A stretch of 64,000 bases of DNA from Bacillota bacterium (GTDB lineage Bacteria; Bacillota; Clostridia; Christensenellales; Christensenellaceae). Shown here piece after piece: positions 61,195-64,000 of the stretch; the stretch's first letter is position 1; every line of letters starts with the position of its first letter. The position numbers were made by a program, and so were the translations under genes. The notes beneath the pieces are model-generated. The model ran no database searches, was not told where the DNA came from, and was given only the letters and a program-made list of their open reading frames with translations. The DNA is taken from positions 62,001 through 126,000 of the forward strand of contig JAEWMJ010000056.1 of assembly GCA_023393165.1 (NCBI GenBank), in the 5' to 3' direction.

Positions 61195-61431
61195 TTAATT
61201 CTCGTCTTTTTGTTCACTGAGCTTTTTTTCCACTTCCTCAATACTCATTTCTCCATTCGCAAAGGCATTAACGATATTTATAACCTCGCTGATGTCGTGA
61301 TTCCCATAACCCATAGCCGCCAAAATTAACGGTTTACGAATTCCCAGATCAGGGCAAATTTCCGTTCCTTTTTGGTGGTCCGTATCCCACTCCACGATGT
61401 TGTTTTTAAAATCTAGAGTTACCTTATCCAT
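61195..61431 (-). CDS. Small acidic hypothetical protein
   Basis: A 78-aa protein: KVTLDFKNNIVEWDTDHQKG, then YGNHDISEVINIVNAFANGE and an acidic helical end. No known motif. ATG at 61431 with GAGGGG upstream is preferred to a longer frame that would run through the terminator before it. Located upstream of parA, as small regulators often are. Confidence 0.62.
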   Translation of the reverse strand: MDKVTLDFKNNIVEWDTDHQKGTEICPDLGIRKPLILAAMGYGNHDISEVINIVNAFANGEMSIEEVEKKLSEQKDEN

Positions 61432-61460
61432 AATACCCCTCATTTCTTCCAGATTCAGAA

Positions 61461-61493
61461 AGCAAATAGCCCGGTACATCCGGGCTATCTGCT
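61461..61493 (-). terminator. Hairpin/terminator in the leader of the 78-aa gene
   Basis: AGCAAATAGCCCGG pairs with CCGGGCTATcTGCT (one mismatch) around a five-base loop. The minus strand continues TTGCTTTCTG, a weak T run. About 25 bases precede the start codon. Confidence 0.65.
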
Positions 61494-61586
61494 GTCAATT
61501 ATTTCCTAAATCGGGGTTTCATTTGACATGCCCCTGCGTGTATTATAGCATACTTCTAAAAAATTCAATACGGTTCCGCTGAACAG

Positions 61587-61769
61587 TTAAATTCGTTCTA
61601 CCTTTTCATCTGTCATTATTTGATACATAATTCTGGTATCTCCAGGCACTTTGAACAAATCACAGCCTTTTGATAGAACGCGCCATAAAACAGCATGTTG
61701 TCCGGTTTCTAATAATATTTCCGTTTCATTAACTCGGGTATAATTAATCATTGTGTTTCCGCTCGTCAT
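61587..61769 (-). CDS. Hypothetical 60-aa protein
   Basis: A short soluble protein (NETEILLETGQHAVLWRVLSKG, then DTRIMYQIMTDEKVERI), predicted beta-alpha. GGAG lies six bases before the ATG. No family. It precedes the MNT gene's region on the same strand; a toxin-antitoxin relationship is possible but not indicated by any motif. Confidence 0.5.
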   Translation of the reverse strand: MTSGNTMINYTRVNETEILLETGQHAVLWRVLSKGCDLFKVPGDTRIMYQIMTDEKVERI

Positions 61770-61817
61770 ATTGGCTCCATTCTCCCTGGATTGATAGCCG
61801 GAGTCAGCCCATTTCTT

Positions 61818-62123
61818 TTATGAATTTTTTTCATACAACTTTATAACCTTATTAAAATCTAATTCAGTCATATCATTTTCTTGATAATGTAATATGTCCA
61901 CATGCTTTTTTAGTTTTTCAGAAACATCATTTTCAAAGCCACACAAATGAAGCAAGGTAAAGACCCCTTTACTCTCAATCATAAGATCAATGTCGCTATC
62001 TTTTTTAGCATTTCCATCAGCATACGATCCAAATAACCGGACAGTCTTAATAGGATACCTGGGGGCTACTTGTATAATTACTTCCCGTATTTCTTCAATT
62101 GCGAGAATTTGACTTTCACTCAT
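61818..62123 (-). CDS. Minimal nucleotidyltransferase (MNT) domain protein
   Basis: A 101-aa protein of the DNA polymerase beta superfamily. RLFGSYADGNAKKDSDIDLM carries the GS and the D-x-D metal ligands (D44, D46). MNT proteins usually pair with a HEPN protein to make a two-gene toxin-antitoxin system, MNT modifying HEPN. No HEPN gene is found on either side here, so it is an orphan or acts with another partner. Confidence 0.85.
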   Translation of the reverse strand: MSESQILAIEEIREVIIQVAPRYPIKTVRLFGSYADGNAKKDSDIDLMIESKGVFTLLHLCGFENDVSEKLKKHVDILHYQENDMTELDFNKVIKLYEKNS

Positions 62124-62197
62124 ATATTAGCCTCTTTTTACAATAATGTAGCAAGACTGTAGCTTTAATGCAAATGCAGAAAAATAACTCTTGTTGC

Positions 62198-62389
62198 CTA
62201 ATGCTTTTTCTTTTTCCTTGTTCTCTTTTTTCTTAACTGACGGGACGCTTCCATCTCAATAAGTTTTTTCTTAATATTAGCATGTATCTCTTCTAGTTTT
62301 TTAAGTTTATTCTCATCAACAGAAGCGTTCATATAATCATCGAGAATTTTACCGAATTTTATCTCCCATTCTTTTTTCAACTCTTTCAC
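62198..62389 (-). CDS. Small basic coiled protein
   Basis: A 63-aa, strongly helical, Lys-rich protein (EWEIKFGKILDDYMNAS, then ENKLKKLEEIHANIKKKLIE) with a very basic end (RKKRTRKKKKH). It may bind nucleic acid; no family. It sits between the MNT gene and the hypothetical at 62521. Confidence 0.5.
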   Translation of the reverse strand: MKELKKEWEIKFGKILDDYMNASVDENKLKKLEEIHANIKKKLIEMEASRQLRKKRTRKKKKH

Positions 62390-62520
62390 CTCTCAATTTG
62401 AAATGATTCTTTCTATATATAAGAGAGATGAAATGCTGAATTTGTAGTAATTAGATTTCTCATTAAATAAAATGATGGTATAGGATGTTTTCTAAATATC
62501 CTATACCATCTACATGTATT

Positions 62521-62868
62521 TTAACATTCGTCTGGATAGTATTCGTACATTAAGTCTTCCAAGTCGAGCAAAAACTCACCTATAAAGAGTTCTGTGAGTT
62601 GTCCATTTGTTTCAATCAATGCAATCTCATCTGGGTAGTTAAGTCCGGAAATATCATAAAGCAAATGGATAAATTTGATTGCCTCATCGAATTTTTTACA
62701 TTCAAAGAGCGCCTTTGTTATACTTTGTATATATCGCAAAGAATTCTTGTTTTCGCTCATGTCGTCAATCATATCTACTAGCGGGGCAGTAAATGCAGCA
62801 GAAACCATATTTACTGCCGTGTTAACCTCATTTGTGAGAGGTCTTTCTTCTTCGTTTGCTTTAGTCAT
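62521..62868 (-). CDS. Hypothetical acidic protein
   Basis: A 115-aa acidic helical protein: VNMVSAAFTAPLVDMIDDMSE, then ITKALFECKKFDEAIKFIHL, a TPR-like repeat pattern at most. No known family. AGGAGG lies eight or so bases before the ATG. It is the last minus-strand gene; its upstream region holds the TGATAAC repeats at 62940-63053, which may control it. Confidence 0.58.
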   Translation of the reverse strand: MTKANEEERPLTNEVNTAVNMVSAAFTAPLVDMIDDMSENKNSLRYIQSITKALFECKKFDEAIKFIHLLYDISGLNYPDEIALIETNGQLTELFIGEFLLDLEDLMYEYYPDEC

Positions 62869-62939
62869 TGTTTAATCCTCCTGTAACTTTATATTTCTTT
62901 ACTTCTCTTTACTGTTCTTTATATCTATTTAGGGAGCAT

Positions 62940-63053
62940 TTGATAACATTATTGCAACAATTTGGGTTTTGTCACGGTTTTTTTTATTTCGGAAGCAGGT
63001 CATGAGAGATGATGTTATCAAAAATATCTTGATAACATTTCAAATTGTTATCA
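62940..63053. repeat. Four TGATAAC repeats in alternating orientation
   Basis: TGATAAC occurs at 62941-62947 (+), 63014-63020 (-), 63030-63036 (+) and 63047-63053 (-). Three of them extend to TTGATAACAT, and 63012-63021 with 63029-63038 form a perfect 10-bp inverted repeat with a seven-base spacer. Possible operator array or partition site, upstream of the gene at 62521-62868. Confidence 0.6.
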
Positions 63054-63094
63054 CAATCCAAAATATTTTTGACTTCGTTTTTAGAAAAAACAAA

Positions 63095-63123
63095 CCCTTG
63101 AAAACATGATTTTCAAGGGATTT
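63095..63123. terminator. Bidirectional hairpin terminator
   Basis: CCCTTGAAAA (63095-63104) and TTTTCAAGGG (63110-63119) form a perfect 10-bp stem with a five-base loop. It is followed by ATTTT on the plus strand and by TTTGTTTTTT on the minus strand. It may shield the transposase from upstream transcription. Confidence 0.75.
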
Positions 63124-63150
63124 TGGCCAGACTGTCCGAAAACCGGCGTA

Positions 63151-63159
63151 TGATATAAT
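63151..63159 (+). promoter_or_regulatory. Extended -10 promoter of the transposase
   Basis: TGATATAAT, an extended -10, begins 40 bases before the transposase ATG. The same nine bases form the promoter at 22737-22745. Confidence 0.6.
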
Positions 63160-63190
63160 AAAAGCATAAAAACAAGGACCGGTTAGGGAT

Positions 63191-64000
63191 ATGAAATACA
63201 TAGAAGGTCAGGACCGCAGGCAGATCACACTGCTGCCGGACTGCATCGAAGATTACATAGGAGAAGACAATCCTGTGCGGGTGATCGACGCATTCGTAAA
63301 TGGGCTGGATTTAAAAGAAGCAGGCTTTGAACGGTCAACTCCGGGCGAAACCGGACGGCCGCCTTATAACCCACGCGACCTTCTCAAGCTTTATGTGTAC
63401 GGATACTTTAATAAAATCCGCTCCAGCCGCAAGCTCATGGCGGAATGCGCCAGGAATATCGAACTGTTCTACCTGCTCGGCAAGCTTAAGCCGGATTTCC
63501 GGACGATCGCCGACTTTCGAAAAAACAACACGGCAGCACTCAAAAATGTATTCCGGGCGTTTGTAAAGATATGCATGAAGCTGGGGTTATACAGGAAAGA
63601 GCTGTTGGCGGTGGACGGTTCGAAATTCCGGGCAGTCAACAGCAAGGACAATACGTATAACGCCGAGATATTGGAAAAGAAGCTGCAGCGGATCGACGGG
63701 CATATCGCGGAGTATCTTTCGCGGATGGACCGGGAGGATGAAACCGAAACGGATACCTGCTCTTTAACGCCCGGGCAAATCAAAGAGGCCGTGCGCGAGC
63801 TGACGGAGCGGAAGGAAAAGTATCAGGGATATCTGAAAGAACTGACCGGCAGCGGCAAAACACAGCTTTTACTGACGGACCCGGATGCGCGCCGTATGCA
63901 CAGCAAGGATGGATTTCACTGCTGCTACAATGTGCAGACCGCTGTGGATAGTGGAAGCCATCTGATAGCGGAATATGAGGTGACAAACCATAATACCGAC
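63191..64000 (+). CDS. IS1182-like transposase, cut by the window end
   Basis: The first 270 codons of a DDE transposase: MKYIEGQDRRQITLLPDC, then SRKLMAECARNIELFYLLG, the typical N domain of IS1182-like enzymes, and the first catalytic Asp in LAVDGSKFRAVN. It runs off the window without a stop. The ATG has a weak AGGG upstream. The insertion sequence's inverted ends could not be determined; the left end should lie between 63120 and 63150. Confidence 0.88.
   Translation, partial: MKYIEGQDRRQITLLPDCIEDYIGEDNPVRVIDAFVNGLDLKEAGFERSTPGETGRPPYNPRDLLKLYVYGYFNKIRSSRKLMAECARNIELFYLLGKLKPDFRTIADFRKNNTAALKNVFRAFVKICMKLGLYRKELLAVDGSKFRAVNSKDNTYNAEILEKKLQRIDGHIAEYLSRMDREDETETDTCSLTPGQIKEAVRELTERKEKYQGYLKELTGSGKTQLLLTDPDARRMHSKDGFHCCYNVQTAVDSGSHLIAEYEVTNHNTD

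Larger units (their letters stand above)
17885..62868. mobile_element. Integrative and conjugative element (Tn1549/CTn-like), ends not resolved
   Basis: Nearly every gene is on the minus strand and the set is that of a Gram-positive conjugative element: MOB-P relaxase, MobC, VirD4, VirB4, PrgI, VirB6-like, Maff2-like pilin, NlpC/P60 hydrolase, PcfB, LtrC-like helicase, TnpV, Toprim protein and ParAB. It also carries a complete Tad pilus operon. The G+C content is visibly higher than at the left. No integrase, excisionase or terminal repeat is seen, so the outer borders are estimates: the recombination genes may lie beyond 64000, or the element may be defective or plasmid-like. Confidence 0.75.
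62869..63190. other. Repeat-rich gap before the insertion sequence
   Basis: A 322-base gap with no gene. It holds four TGATAAC repeats (62940-63053), a hairpin terminator (63095-63123) and the promoter of the transposase (63151-63159). It probably marks the right border of the minus-strand gene block. Confidence 0.6.

Overview
The window looks like a Clostridia (Bacillota) genome. Supporting this are Gram-positive style signal peptides and lipobox, Spo0E-like small proteins, BlaI/BlaR-type regulation, strong AGGAGG ribosome-binding sites with frequent TTG/GTG starts, and an A+T-rich chromosomal part beside a more G+C-rich mobile part. No RNA genes or CRISPR arrays are visible, and no integrase is present inside the window.

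Region 1 (1-9.3 kb) holds an Xre-type regulator, a type I signal peptidase and a mostly leftward ABC-export locus: a DUF6034-like lipoprotein, a decayed duplicate permease, two ABC-2 type permeases and an intact ATPase. These are followed by wreckage of a second MacB-like exporter (ATPase stub, CARDB-like partner and permease, with a junction and two single-base frameshifts). A GT-C-like membrane glycosyltransferase lies upstream. Region 2 (9.3-17.9 kb) has a BlaI/BlaR1-like pair with two matching candidate operators, two small secreted proteins with a structured RNA element between them, an ECF sigma/anti-sigma pair, and a Y-family polymerase cassette flanked by two homologous repressors that share promoter sequence.

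Region 3 (17.9-about 62 kb) is nearly all on the minus strand and is an integrative and conjugative element, or most of one. Reading with transcription from the right, it has: small genes including an orphan MNT nucleotidyltransferase; ParA and ParB; a Cys-rich 57-aa protein; a complete Tad/Flp pilus operon (CpaB, TadZ-like, TadA, TadB, TadC, pilin-like, DUF4320-like and TadE-like proteins); a secreted Thr/Pro protein and a large CARDB surface protein; a phosphoesterase; a prepilin peptidase; a group of small accessory proteins; a 2404-aa LtrC-like methyltransferase/SNF2 helicase with tnpV nested in another frame; a Fic-like protein with a changed catalytic residue; a Toprim protein; a cargo patch holding a hairpin-rich candidate oriT; MobC; a MOB-P relaxase; PcfB; two ArdC-like proteins; VirD4; a Maff2-like pilin; VirB6; a SLOG protein; PrgI; VirB4; and an NlpC/P60 cell-wall hydrolase.

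Together the mobile genes give DNA processing (relaxase, MobC, candidate oriT), a Gram-positive type IV secretion channel (VirB3/4/6/D4-like plus peptidoglycan hydrolase), a second, Tad-type surface machine that could make mating contacts, partition (ParAB) and host-defence evasion candidates (ArdC-like, methyltransferase). The most unusual feature is that at least eight of its gene blocks start only about 14-30 bases after an intrinsic terminator, leaving no room for a promoter. This points to attenuation or processive antitermination controlling the whole element. The window ends inside an IS1182-like transposase gene.
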